A stretch of DNA of 64,000 bases from Mucor racemosus (Eukaryota; Mucoromycota; Mucoromycetes; Mucorales; Mucoraceae), in contig JAPEHQ010000002.1 in assembly GCA_027405735.1 (NCBI GenBank), positions 1,674,001-1,738,000 of the forward strand. The letters run 5' to 3'. Made by a program: the position numbers and the translations under genes. The stretch's first letter is position 1. Each line of letters opens with the position of its first letter. Shown here piece after piece: positions 1 through 11,035 of this stretch. The notes beneath the pieces were generated by a model, which was not told the origin of the DNA, did no database searches, and was given only the letters and a program-made list of their open reading frames with translations.

Positions 1-147
1 AGGGAATTACGTTTTACTGGCCTGGATTAAAAATATCTTTCTGGTCACTTCTAACGCTGCCCCGATAAGGCAATGTTTCGAAAATGAGCAAATTGATTGG
101 TTTTTGCATAAGGATGAATAACATTGCTTTTCCCTATATGATTTTTG

Positions 148-155
148 TATAAATA
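148..155 (+). promoter_or_regulatory. TATA-like element of the ubiquitin-AN1 gene
   Basis: A TATAAATA motif lies about 92 bp before the start codon at 247. It is followed by a T/C-rich stretch (about 186-215) and an A-rich leader just before the ATG, an arrangement common for strongly expressed fungal genes. Promoter function is inferred from motif and position only. Confidence 0.5.
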
Positions 156-171
156 GTAGTGGTTTTTTTAA

Positions 172-975
<804 letters not shown>

Positions 976-2984
976 ATTTTTTTTTAAATAAAAATACAAC
1001 TAGTTTATTATTCCCTCCCTAATAGTATTTGTTTGTCTCTTTACGTTTTTTTCTTTTATTTCTCCTTACTCCTTTTTTAATGCTGCGTAACTATACAAAA
1101 GTTCGTTCAAAATGACGAACAGACGAGATCTTTGGTACATTTTTTAAAGAGGAGCCTCTTTGTTTCTAAAGATTATTGGTAATTTCATCTTCAATTTTAC
1201 TCATTTAACATAAAAGGTAATTGTTTTTTTAAATGTATTGGTCCATGACAGAGACATATATTCACAAATCAGGTACCATGAAAAAGAAAGCAAATTCATT
1301 CATTATGATAGGCATGAGTCATCTCCTTGATAAATTCAATTAAATCCAATATATTGAGGCGGAATCGAGTATGCCATTTACATACATCATAGCATATTAT
1401 TGCCTGAAACTTATTGGATACGAATCATTTTTGTACAACTTTATACGAATTTACATTGCATATACTGTTAAGGTTTTGATTCAATTGGAATGCTTTACCT
1501 TACTGTAGTCTTTAGGCACATAGTTTTTCTTCGTTTCGATTATGCACATCTGCAAATCATTGGGATAACGGTAGGACAAGCACGGTCATAGCATTTTAAA
1601 TGGAAGAGTATAAATATATCATTTTTTCTCCCTTCACATATTTCTTCAAGGAACAGAAGGGATAAGTAAGCGCTCTACATTTCACATCAAATAAATGAGT
1701 TGATTAATATGTAAAAGCCTGCTGATTGCGTGTTACACGGGGCTACTTTATAGTTGAAAGAACGGGGCTAAAAAATATAATATAGAATTCCTTGTGCAGG
1801 ATGGCACCATTCTTTTTGTACACTCTAAATCAATGCAGTATACTATTTGGTTGTTTTAACTTTGACTATGTATGCACAAATTTAGGTCATTTGTGACAAG
1901 AAATGCATGCATAAAGACTGTACAAACCTAAGCAATTAACAGAAAAAGTTCAATTTCTTATTATCATATACCTCTAAAGTTAGCGGTTTAGTATCATGAA
2001 GGTTGCCTTTTTCAAATATAAATCCTTTTTTCACTTTTTGGATATATCCATTCTGCATACTGTGTATATATTTCAACATTTTATCACATACAGCGATTTT
2101 CCAATGTTCATAATACAAAAATCATTTATAATGTTTAAGTTTACATACCCAAGCATGATTAAAGTGACATAGAAATATGTACATAAACGCCAAGACCTCA
2201 AGAAGGAATATTTCTACTACAAAAAATCTTTATAATGTATGTATAAACCTGATAAAGCAAGTATAAAAGGAAATCCGACAGCAATAAGTGCGAAGTGTGA
2301 GATTCAGATCGTAAATAACATTGCTATATAATTAAAGACGAAAGATCATGTAATGCGATGTTTCGAGCAATTATTGAACTATTATTAATAGCAACGTTTT
2401 TGCTAATCAAAAATACAAGTTAAAACTAATTTGTCGTATGCAAAAGAAAATATTCTTAATGCTAATTTCTGCACTCGCCAATTTTCAAAACCGGAGCGCG
2501 CCGCCTTTTCTATAGCTAACACCATACAAAAAAAGTTTGTCCCTACATTCAAGAAATTATAAAATATATATCAAGCAATTGTATTAGTCTATCTATTGGG
2601 ATAAATGTTTTTTTTTTGCCTTCAAGAAGTGTCGAGAATTGTTGAAATTTGGGTTTGAGGATATCGGAGCTGAAATCTTGAAATGTAGTCTTTGTTGCTA
2701 CAGTACAACATACTGAGATTAAGCCTGTGTCATTGAATTTTTTCCTTTTAGGAACATCCAATATATAACAAAAAAACAATTATATGTATTTTTTTAATGT
2801 AGAAGGGTAGAAGCTAAACAGCTGCGTTTCGTAACCTTTAATTGCTTTTCTTTCTATATAATTAGTCCATAAAAAAAGTTATATTCTACACTTTATCAAA
2901 TTACATCTTGTTTGGTTTTGCTATACTATAATTGCCGAACTTCATTAATTTGCTCTGATGCATTCGGAAAGTGACACTTCATAA
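976..2984. other. Intergenic, no gene recognised
   Basis: Two kilobases of AT-rich sequence after the ubiquitin-AN1 stop. The open frames are short (at most 76 codons), lack recognisable motifs and cannot be joined by plausible introns. A short GC-rich patch (near 2,495-2,510) stands out locally. The right edge grades into the diverged outer end of the large palindrome. Confidence 0.6.
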
Positions 2985-4547
2985 GTTAAAATGGATTTTG
3001 CTTTTTTTTTTTTTTTTGTGGGTATTTGCTTAAGCAAAATTTGAATTCTCAATCATCAAGAACGGAACGTACCCTCTTCTATAAATAATCTCATAGCTCA
3101 TATTAAACACTCTTAGTACATACCTCAGAGACCATAAAATATATATAAATTAGTTGCATTATGCTAGCTATTCCTGAATTCATGTTATATCTCATGAAAG
3201 ACTCAAAAACACGTAAAATCCACAGCTTTTCCCTTGAAAACTGGGTTTCACTTTTCACCGCAGCTATACTTTTTTTTTCACTAAATAACACCAGGATAAA
3301 ATTATACGCTAATGTACCTGAGATGTTCACCTTTAATCTAAAAATGAGTATCCGAAAATATCCTATTTTTTACAGTTGGTATTAATTTTTCAGTGTTAAT
3401 GTTTCAGATTTTTTACGCGTATATACTGCTAAAAGATTGAAAACTTTGAGGCTTCATATCTCTAGAAAAAATCAAGCTATACTAACACTTTTTAATAATA
3501 AAACTTACTTGTTTTGAAATGCTCTATAACATATTTAAATATAAAAAAATTCTGAACACTTTTATTTTTTTTTCATTTTTTTGGGCATTTCTATAGTAGG
3601 TTTCAAAATATTGGTTGAATTGAGCAACATTTTTTTTACATTCATCTCGTTAAGCTCGTTGAGCTCTCTTAGACCTAATTTAGTTTTTTTCAAAATATTG
3701 ATTTTTCGTGGAGATATCCTCGAAAATGTGTACAAAAAGGTGCCTCCATTTCAAGCTTCCATTTTTCCCTTATATACCCTCATCCCAAATTCTGAATCTG
3801 AAAAAAAATTGACAAAAATCTCTTTTTCTCTACGAAAAATGTAGCTAAAAGATTAAATAATGGCTAGATCGATAGGTAATTTTACTGTGCATTATATTCA
3901 TTAAATATATTAAGAATATGCTTATAAAAAGTGATATGTATCTTCAAAAAACATCCAAAATTTCAATTGCATTTTACGCAAAATTTAATGTGAAATGTTT
4001 GTCTGAATTTTATTTAGATGAATGTAAAATTTAAAACTGTACAAAAGATATTTAGTACGCTAAGTCGACTTGCTTTGCCGTTCATGAGCATTTAAACAAT
4101 TTTGTTTTTTTCATCATTTTTCGTCCATTTTTTAAAATAAATTTTGGAACCCAGTTATCATAAGCTGTAAGCTGTGATACTGACTATTATTTTGATTATC
4201 TCGATGAAAAATCAATATTTTTGACTAAAACAAAAAATACAAAGTAGCAATCAATTAGACCTATCTTGTGAATACAGAAATTAAGCCCTGGATAATGAGT
4301 TTAAGTTTTACAAAATAATAAACTAATGTCTACAACTGCAGAAAACAAAGAAAAAATCTTATCCTTGTGAATATTAATTCAACTAATCTCCAATGATACA
4401 TGATGGTAGATTTAAATACTGTACATGCTGCATAAAAATTCATATTTCTACTTTCACAAATGACTGTGAATTGAGAAAACCATCAGCAAAACATGATATT
4501 TCTGTCCAATAAAACTACCTATTGTGTCCTATATTTTCATGTTTACT
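2985..4547 (+). repeat. Repeat R1, copy a (left palindrome arm)
   Basis: About 1.5 kb repeat present four times in the window: here, inverted at 11,036-12,590, at about 41,350-48,772 (split by a retrotransposon) and at 54,990-56,385. The best-conserved part starts near 3,390 and includes a segment around 3,575-3,844 that is open on both strands in some copies. It ends at 4,547, where the CACTA-like region begins. In the 48.7-kb copy the homology continues past this point instead. No recognised protein domain. Confidence 0.8.
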
Positions 4548-4865
4548 ACGGCCAACCTGTGCTGCACAAGATGATTTCGTTGTGCCCAGGTGGGCTGCAC
4601 ACTATAGCCTGAGCTGTTGTGCCCACTGAATATGACTAAAAAGATAACAATATGCACATGGGCACAACAAAAGAAACTGCACACGAGCACAACGCTAAGC
4701 CTGTATGTGCAGAATTATAGATTCTGTCCGTGTGCATAATAGTAGAATTGCCCATAAGCATATCATTATTATCCCTATCTGTGCATAATAATTAAATCTG
4801 ACCATAAGCATAATGAGCTAATTGTATGAGCACAAATTGGTTTGTACATGAGCATCGTGCCGTTC
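4548..4865 (+). mobile_element. CACTA-like terminal/subterminal region, left
   Basis: Begins CTACGGCCAACC and is followed by about 300 bp dense in short degenerate motifs in both orientations: GTGCAC, GTGCCCA, GAGCACAA, GTGCATAAT and GCCCATAAGCAT, spaced every 15-25 bp. The same block lies inverted at 10,718-11,035, ending GGCCGTAGTAG. A related end, CACTACGGCC followed by the same kind of motifs, occurs at 7,177. A CACTA terminus followed by clustered subterminal transposase-binding repeats is characteristic of CACTA (En/Spm) transposons. No transposase gene is seen, so the class is an inference. Confidence 0.5.
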
Positions 4866-5166
4866 TCAAAATTCTATTGCATTTTTTTTACTGGAATGGG
4901 TTTTTAAATTACATTTGTTTTTATTAATGTATAGATTATAGAAAATACAATTTAATACGTTGTTGATGTAGAGCAATACGTGCAGGAACCAATATATTTA
5001 AGATTATCATCACTTGTAAATATGTTTATATTTATAATGTTTACAACAACAATAGTTTTTGCTTAAGCATAAACTTAAATAACACTTACTGCTTTAATTC
5101 ATATGCAAGCTAAATATAATATCATAGATGTTACTTTATCACACATAAAATTTAAACAAATTAACC

Positions 5167-5411
5167 TGTTATGTCAATATTATATCCTAGGTCGCACATT
5201 CAAGGTTGCAGTCAATATTCGGTATTATAGTAAATCAACAGGTGTCCACGTTGATTCACATGCGTCTTAGTAAATTGGTGTAATATTCGTAGATAGTAAT
5301 TCTGTGTAATAGTTATAATAAAAAGTATATACATACATCCAGAGGATGTATTATTAATAAAAAGTGTAATATTTTGGCAAGATTATTTCTTAAGACCGTT
5401 TTGACATTTCA
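5167..5411 (+). mobile_element. Solo LTR, family A (Ty3 chromovirus)
   Basis: 245 bp, starting TGTTATGTCA and ending TTGACATTTCA. It is closely similar to the two LTRs of the full-length Ty3 element at 42,417-48,487. It is flanked by a 5-bp target duplication TAACC (5,162-5,166 and 5,412-5,416). No internal element sequence remains, so it is the product of LTR-LTR recombination. The homologous place in the other palindrome arm lacks this LTR and carries a different one. Confidence 0.93.
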
Positions 5412-5519
5412 TAACCTTCTTTAAACTTACTATTTTAGTTTACGATTGTCATCTGTAAAAAGGTTTGTTTTCAAGTATAGCTACGATCAAAACTATGGTT
5501 ATTAGGCAAGACATCATAC

Positions 5520-7176
5520 TATCCTTTTTTTGTGTTTCTACACCATTTGAAATTTTATCACTTTTCTGGAACATTTCATTGTTGGTTTGTAACCAGTTAT
5601 AGTATTTCAGCGAGTCGATACAAATATCATTGCCTTCGATTTGATCTGGTGATTAAGAAGTACGTCCAACAATACAGTAGTAAAAAATAATGATGATGTT
5701 TCATCTTAGAATGCGGTTAAATGAAAATATCAGTATCTAATATAGACTATAGACTGCTACCTATATTAAAAACATTAGACCCTTATGTTAGCATGCGTAT
5801 TCAGATGAAAGAAAGGAATATCAGCTTGATAGTCTGATATGCCTTATCAAACGAACGGTGAATATATCCTTGGAATATGAAAACAAAAAGAGAAACAACA
5901 ACACACGTAGAAAAGGATTTCCAAGGCTTTACATTATTTAGCGCAATTAAAACCCTGCTAAATTGCTCATTTCAGCCAATGTAAAAGCAGCATTGCAGCG
6001 TATGGACCATAAACTAAATAAAATAGGCAACATCTGGTATCATAGAATCATGCATACTTCTACCAGAAAAACCGTCTGTCATATTATACATTCATTAAAA
6101 AATTGCAAACCCAAGCCTGCAAAGCGACACCATAATTGAGCATAGCAAGCTTGAACGGCTAACTTTCTTATACTATGGTATATCTAAGTTTTCAATAAAA
6201 AAATGTTTTTTTTTCTCAACTTTTCTTATATTTAACCATGTACGGTCTGAAAATTCAGTTTTTGTAGCGGACATTTTTGGGGCTCATTTTATCCTTACCA
6301 TCACTCATGATTTTGATAAAAAAACAGAAAAATCAAATTTTGATACCAAAATGAACGTTTAAATATACTACATTGTGAGAGAAAATTGTAGCTATAGCTA
6401 ATACGCATTTTATAAAAGCTTAATATTAAATGTTAAATAATAAAAATTTGTACTTTTGACCCAAAAACGGAATTTTGGTTAAAGGATTTTCATGTAATAT
6501 TTTGCAATAAAAAAATTGTTGTTTTTTACTGAGCAAATAGAGTGCTAAATTCTGCATATGTGTATATTTTTTGTTTTTATAATTGGTAGTATAATTAACT
6601 CTAGATTTGCAAAACCAAAAAAAAAAAAATTAAAAAATGTCAAAATTGATGATCTGGAGAAGAATAATTTTTAAAATTAATATTCCGCTTATAAGCCTTG
6701 CAAGTCTTAAAAATAAGAGATTTTATAATATTTGAGAACTTTGTAATGAGTCAAACATTTCAGTTTCATTCATGCAAAACCTTGCGTCATTCCTTATATA
6801 AATACTACAAGGAAATCATTACATGATCCCTTGTAGATTTATCTGTCTTGTTACACTCCCTTTACTTTTATTTATTCACTAATAAATATCTAATTTACAA
6901 ATAAGAACACCAACCTTCTTCATCAATCCAGTGATCACCAATTTATAATAGCAAGAATAATACCTATAAGCATATTATCCACCTTTGTTGTTAGTCCAAA
7001 ATTATAGATCAATACAAACTTTTTCAAGAATTTACGATGCTGTACCCACTTGATTCAGACTTATTATTGTAAATATTTATACATACTTTTATAATCACCA
7101 ATTTGTCTGCAGGTAGATATCAACTTTAGACCAAAAAGCATTAATTATAATGTAGATGATAAAACAAAATGACTAA
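5520..7176 (-). repeat. Repeat R2, copy a (left palindrome arm, inverted orientation)
   Basis: Reverse complement of the sequence at about 8,266-10,020, and related to 51,103-53,805. The core (6,190-6,740) is almost identical to 8,840-9,390, while the stretch 5,520-6,180 is clearly more diverged. A 275-bp solo LTR interrupts it at 6,742-7,016. Compared with the right arm it lacks about 411 bp (8,353-8,763), the piece containing the host-gene fragment. The gap falls exactly between two copies of ATGTATA in the right arm, which suggests a microhomology deletion here. Confidence 0.8.
6742..7016 (+). mobile_element. Solo LTR, family B, copy 1
   Basis: 275 bp starting TGTAATGAGT and ending GATCAATACA (TG...CA), flanked by the 5-bp target duplication AACTT (6,737-6,741 and 7,017-7,021). 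A second copy of the same length is at 10,145-10,419. Both contain a TATA-like CTTATATAAA near the middle of the 5' half. The opposite arm is empty at the equivalent position near 8,826. No internal coding region of this family is present in the window. Confidence 0.9.
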
Positions 7177-8265
7177 GCACTACGGCCAAATTATGCTTCC
7201 CATGGGCATAATGATCTGCACAGATGGGCAGAATAAAAAATTTTGTGCAGATCAGGCAGCCCAGATGAGCAGAGCAATGAGATCAAGGTTTTTTACTCAA
7301 TTTATTAAAGTATATCAATCATAATATAATTAATAACAAAGATAATTTGGATGGTTTAAAACAGATGCGAGTTACTCTGATTTAACAGAATTGCTTTATT
7401 GACGAGATATATCAATTTGAAATTTGGGGTTTTTTTATAAATGTAGATAATAAAGAAAGATGAGTATGTGAGAATTGGTCAATTTTTATTAAATATAAAA
7501 ACGAGATGGGGAAATCAAATTAAGGGTAAATGTCTCCTGCTATATATTTATATTTGATTTAAGGATTGCTCACACACCTGTCTAAAACAGTGTTCTCATA
7601 ATACTAAATTTTACTGTCAATCCTCACTTACGCTAATGTAATTATATGCAGATATAGATGATCAGTCTAAGGTCTTTAGTTGCTCTTGGCAACACTAATT
7701 ATTAATATTCTTTATTTTCTATCTTTTATTGTAAGTCTAGGTTATCAGAACTTAACTTACAGTATGTGATTATCAGGGTAATCATTTACAGTGTTTATAT
7801 GACACATATGCTAAATATGTTAAGACATAGTTTATTGCCATATTTAAACTACGATTCCAGGTACATTTATATATGCAAATACAACAAGTTTGAAAGAGTT
7901 CTGCCCATGTTCTTTTTTCGGAGACCAAATGTGAACAACAACGACGACAACCTGTTTGGCAACACTAAAAGTATTTATTCTTTTGTAAATTTCTGTTTAT
8001 ACCACACAAAATCGGCTGATTTAGGATTGTTTTTCTTTTTTCATCCCCACTCTTTCCTCAGCTCTTTTATTTATGTTTAAAACTACTACAAGGAAAAAAC
8101 CAAAATTTTTTATAAACTGAAATCAAGTAGCAGGTACAAGGACAAGTACATGATGTTCTACTATTATTGCTTATTTGGAAATAAATTATTAACTATTAAT
8201 GTTAAGCCGTGTTATAATATTTTTCTCGAACAAAAAAAGCATCCAAGACTACTTGATCATTTAGT
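7177..8265. other. Unpaired centre of the palindrome
   Basis: Not shared by the two arms. It begins CACTACGGCC and continues with GGGCATAAT, CTGCACAGATGGGCAG and GTGCAGATC motifs up to about 7,280, like the subterminal region at 4,548. A second CACTA-like end may therefore lie here. No partner end is visible at the other side. A 104-codon frame at 7,766-8,080 has low-complexity composition and no recognisable domain, and I do not call it a gene. Confidence 0.45.
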
Positions 8266-10020
8266 TCTATTATATACGTTATAATCAATGCTTTTTTGGT
8301 CTAAAGTCGATATCTACCTGGAAAAAAACTGGTGATTACAAAAGTATGTATAGCATTGACTTGATTTGAATGAATAAATAGACTCATGTTAGTCTATTTA
8401 GCTTCTAATAATACGTATTTGTTCCTATTTAGTGGCCAACAGCTAAGAAGAGGAAAACAAGATGATTTCTTGTATATCACTACCAACCATCAAAGATGCA
8501 CCATAATTTTTACTTATTAGCTTGTTAATTGATTTTACTAATAAATCAATTTTTATAGGTCAAGCGTAAATGCGTCTTCAGTTCAAAACGCTAAAAAAGT
8601 AGCAATAGATTCCAGTGATAGCCATGTTTATGTTTATGTTTACGTTTATGATATTGGAGAAGTACGACTAAAGTTCAATGAAAATCATCTCTAGTAGCTC
8701 ATTAATTATCAAGTAAGACTATATTATCATCAAATAAACCACCACACAATATTAACATGTATAAATATTTACAGTAATACGCTTGAATCAAGTGGGTACA
8801 GCATCGTAAATTCTTGAAAAAGTTCACAAGTATTATAAAATCTCTTATTTTTAAGACTTGCAAGGCTTATAAGCGGAATATTAATTTTAAAAATTATTCT
8901 TCTCCAGATCATCAATTTTGACATTTTTTAATTTTTTTTTTTTTGGTTTTGCAAATCTAGAGTTAATTATACTACCAATTATAAAAACAAAAAATATACA
9001 CATATGCAGAATTTAGCACTCTATTTGCTCAGTAAAAAACAACAATTTTTTTATTGCAAAATATTACATGAAAATCCTTTAACCAAAATTCCGTTTTTGG
9101 GTCAAAAGTACAAATTTTTATTATTTAACATTTAATATTAAGCTTTTATAAAATGCGTATTAGCTATAGCTACAATTTTCTCTCACAATGTAGTATATTT
9201 AAACGTTCATTTTGGTATCAAAATTTGATTTTTCTGTTTTTTTATCAAAATCATGAGTGATGGTAAGGATAAAATGAGCCCCAAAAATGTCCGCTACAAA
9301 AACTGAATTTTCAGACCATACATGGTTAAATATAAGAAAAGTTGAGAAAAAAAAACACTTTTTTATTGAAAACTTAGATATACCATAGTATAAGAGACTT
9401 AGCCGTTCAATCTTGCTATGCTCAATTACGGCGTCGCTCTACGGGCTCGCTTTTGCGATTTTTTAATGAATGTATGATATGGCAGACGAATTTTCTGGTA
9501 GAAAATAAAAAAAATGTATGTTACTTTCTATGATAACAGATATTGCCTAATTTTGTTTAGTTTATGGTTCATAGACTGTAATACTGCTTTTACATTGGCT
9601 AAAATGAGCAATTTAGCAGGGTTTTAATTGCACTAAATAATGTAAAGCCTTGGAAATCCTTTTCTACGTGTGTTGTTTCGCTTTGGTTTCATATTCCAAG
9701 AATATATTTACCGTTTGATAAGGCATATCAGACTATCAACCTGATATTCTTTTCTTTTATATAAATACGCATGCTAAAATAAGAGATTAACAATGCTTTT
9801 AATATAGGTAACAGTCTATATTAGAGACTGATATTTTTATTTAACCGCATTCTAAGATCAAATATCATTATTTACTATTGTATTATTGGACGTATTTCTT
9901 GATTACCAGATCAAATCGAAAGCAATAATAATATATATACCTAGCCAATGAAAAGCTAGAACTGGCTACAAACCCACAGAATACTTTAAAAAAGTGATAA
10001 AGCTTCAAATGATATAGAAA
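8266..10020 (+). repeat. Repeat R2, copy b (right palindrome arm)
   Basis: Pairs with 5,520-7,176 in inverted orientation and with 51,103-53,805 in direct orientation. The homology to the 52-kb copy runs continuously from about 8,600 to GATATAGAAA at about 10,020. Its core (8,840-9,470) is markedly better conserved across all three copies than the flanks. Compared with the 52-kb copy it lacks about 1.27 kb between the GTTCAAAACG at 8,581 and the fragment that follows. Confidence 0.8.
8592..8668 (+). pseudogene. Remnant of captured WD40 gene fragment (probable dynein intermediate chain)
   Basis: Reads K-VAIDSSDSH-VYVYVYVYDIGEV followed by a degenerate splice-donor-like GTACGA. It corresponds to the better-preserved fragment at 52,235-52,455, whose reading GSSDGHFYVYDIGE matches the dynein intermediate chain WD40 region. 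Here the Val-Tyr codons have been multiplied (GTTTAT repeats). Only the last part of the exon remains, so it cannot be functional. Confidence 0.5.
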
Positions 10021-10144
10021 CACAAAAAAAGAATAATCTGATGTCTTGTCTAATGACCATAGTTTCGACCGTAACTATGCTTGAAAACAAATTTTTTTAC
10101 AGCTGATAATCGTAAACTAAAATAGTAAGTTTAAAGAAGGTTAA

Positions 10145-10419
10145 TGTAATGAGTTAAACATTTCAGCTTCATTCATGCAAAGCCTTACCTCATTCCTTAT
10201 ATAAACACTGCAAGGAAATCATTACATGATCCCTTGCAGATTTGTCTGTCTTGTTACATTCCCTTTACTTTTATTTATTTACCACTAATAAATATCTATT
10301 TTACAAATAAGAAGACCAACCTTCATCAATCCAGTGATCGCCAATTTATAATCTCAAGAATAATAACTATAATCACATTATCCACCTTTGTTGCTAGTCC
10401 AAAATTACAGATCATTACA
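10145..10419 (+). mobile_element. Solo LTR, family B, copy 2
   Basis: 275 bp starting TGTAATGAGT and ending GATCATTACA, flanked by the 5-bp target duplication GTTAA (10,140-10,144 and 10,420-10,424). It is the same family as 6,742-7,016, with scattered substitutions. The insertion site is the mirror image of the site used by the family-A LTR at 5,167 in the other arm, shifted by one base. Confidence 0.92.
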
Positions 10420-10717
10420 GTTAATTTGTTTAAATTTCACGAGTGATGAAGTAACGTCTATAATCTTAGATTTGGCTTGCATATAAATTTAAGTAGTAAA
10501 TGTTATTTAAGTTTATGCTCGAGTAAAAACCGTTGTTGCTGTAAACATTATAGTTATAAACATATTTACAAATAATCATAATCGTCGTAAATATACTGGC
10601 TCTTGCGTGTATTGCTCTATATCAACAACGTATTGAATTATAGTATTGTCTATAATCTATATTAATAATAATAAATGTAATTTAAAAACCCATCCCAGTA
10701 AAATATGCAATGAAATT

Positions 10718-11035
10718 TTGAGAAAGGCACGATGCTCATGTACAAACCAATTTGTGCCCATACAATCAGCTCATTATGCTTATGATCAGATTTAATTATT
10801 ATGCACAGATAGGGATAATGATATGCTTATGGGCAATTCTACTATCATACACACGGACAGAATCTATAATTCTGCACATACAGGCTTAGCGTTGTGCTCG
10901 TGTGCAGTTTCTTTTGTTGTACCCATGTGCATATTGTTATCTTTTTAGTCATATTCAGTGGGCACAACAGCTCAGGATATAGTGTGCAGCCCACCTGGGC
11001 ACAACGAAATCATCTTGTGCAGCACAGGTCGGCCG
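10718..11035 (-). mobile_element. CACTA-like terminal/subterminal region, right
   Basis: Inverted copy of 4,548-4,865 with only scattered differences. It ends GCACAGGTCGGCCGTAGTAG, the complement of the left terminus. Together the two could bound a 6.5-kb element (4,548-11,035), or they could have been duplicated with the palindrome. No 3-bp target duplication can be assigned confidently because the flanks are themselves inverted copies of R1. Confidence 0.5.

Noticed and set aside
3581..3844. 87-codon frame duplicated at 11,751-12,014 as a protein gene
   Set aside because: The identity in both arms is explained by the palindrome itself, and other R1 copies break the frame. Kept as a repeat feature and a finding only.
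7766..8080. 104-codon frame in the palindrome centre
   Set aside because: Low-complexity Phe/Tyr/Ile-rich reading, no domain, no promoter context, not shared with other copies.
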